The notes under the pieces: generated by a model
The model's input: only the letters and a program-made list of their open reading frames with translations
The model's database searches: none
What the model was told of the DNA's origin: nothing
Source of the DNA: Phascolarctobacterium sp.
Lineage (GTDB): Bacteria; Bacillota; Negativicutes; Acidaminococcales; Acidaminococcaceae
Direction of reading: 5' to 3'
Length of the DNA: 5,097 nucleotides
Assembly: GCA_022718015.1 (NCBI GenBank)
Contig: JAIHZV010000112.1
Coordinates: 1 to 5,097, forward strand
Translations under genes and position numbers: made by a program
Shown: piece after piece, positions 4,962 through 5,097 of the stretch
How positions within the stretch are numbered: the first letter of the stretch is position 1
Layout of the letters: each line of letters opens with the position of its first letter

Positions 4962-5097
4962 AGAAATGATTGAAAAACTGAATTTAACACTGCTGACGAA
5001 GGATGTAAGCGAGGATGCTCTTTATGCAGAGGTTGAGGGCGGCTATGCTTCCGACCTGCTGAGCAATGCTATGGGACAGGCACAGCCAGGCATGGTC
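4951..5097 (+). CDS. DRTGG domain-containing protein (second copy), N-terminal fragment
   Basis: The first 49 codons are present and the gene runs off the window. ATG 4951 follows GGAGG (4937-4941) with a nine-base spacing and overlaps the end of the hydrogenase-like gene by 11 bases, which suggests translational coupling. The peptide resembles the first DRTGG protein in the same positions: a short N-terminal helix, LLTK at 14-17 against VLTG, and VEGGYASDLLSNAM against IDSCCGSDMMSDVL. The two are therefore diverged paralogues. The missing C-terminal part should carry the conserved aromatic and glycine-rich end seen in the first copy. In related operons known from anaerobes, further regulatory genes and the HydABC subunits tend to follow; that part is expectation and is not seen here. 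Confidence 0.75.
   Translation, partial: MKVKEMIEKLNLTLLTKDVSEDALYAEVEGGYASDLLSNAMGQAQPGMV

Overview
The window looks like a chromosomal segment from an anaerobic, fermentative member of the Firmicutes. Negativicutes would fit, but that placement is an inference from gene content and Gram-positive-style signals; nothing in the window is phylogenetically decisive. All convincing genes are on the + strand.

Bases 1-2102 are a sugar-uptake and sugar-metabolism block. It starts with the last 49 codons of a binding-protein-dependent (CUT1/MalG-like) ABC permease. Next comes a complete MalK/UgpC-type ATPase (155-1246), then a complete TIM-barrel sugar phosphate isomerase/epimerase-like protein (1338-2102). 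The isomerase has a candidate promoter of its own (TATAAT at 1273-1278) and a leader with two mutually exclusive hairpins next to its ribosome binding site.

Bases 2103-2759 carry no credible protein gene but are dense in RNA signals. A perfect-consensus promoter (TTGACA, 17 bp, TATAAT; 2158-2186) drives a cobalamin riboswitch (about 2200-2330), which ends in a strong intrinsic terminator (2386-2416). About 155 bases with no convincing ORF follow. They hold two good hairpins and a pyrimidine-rich, anti-Shine-Dalgarno-like tract, and they are closed by a second, bidirectional terminator (2572-2601). The riboswitch therefore appears to control no protein gene. It is either an orphan left by gene loss or the switch of a small RNA whose long form is made only on read-through. 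This is the most unusual part of the window.

Bases 2658-5097 are a tightly packed operon with its own promoter (2658-2686). It encodes a stand-alone DRTGG-domain protein, an RsbW/SpoIIAB-like HATPase, a putative sensory [FeFe]-hydrogenase (two ferredoxin clusters, an H-cluster domain with altered catalytic residues, and a C-terminal four-cysteine Fe-S domain), and the start of a second DRTGG protein that runs off the window. This arrangement resembles the regulatory module found upstream of electron-bifurcating HydABC hydrogenase genes in anaerobic Firmicutes. A likely model is that the hydrogenase-like protein senses H2 or redox state and passes the signal through the HATPase and DRTGG proteins to control hydrogen metabolism. 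The downstream genes that would confirm this are outside the window.
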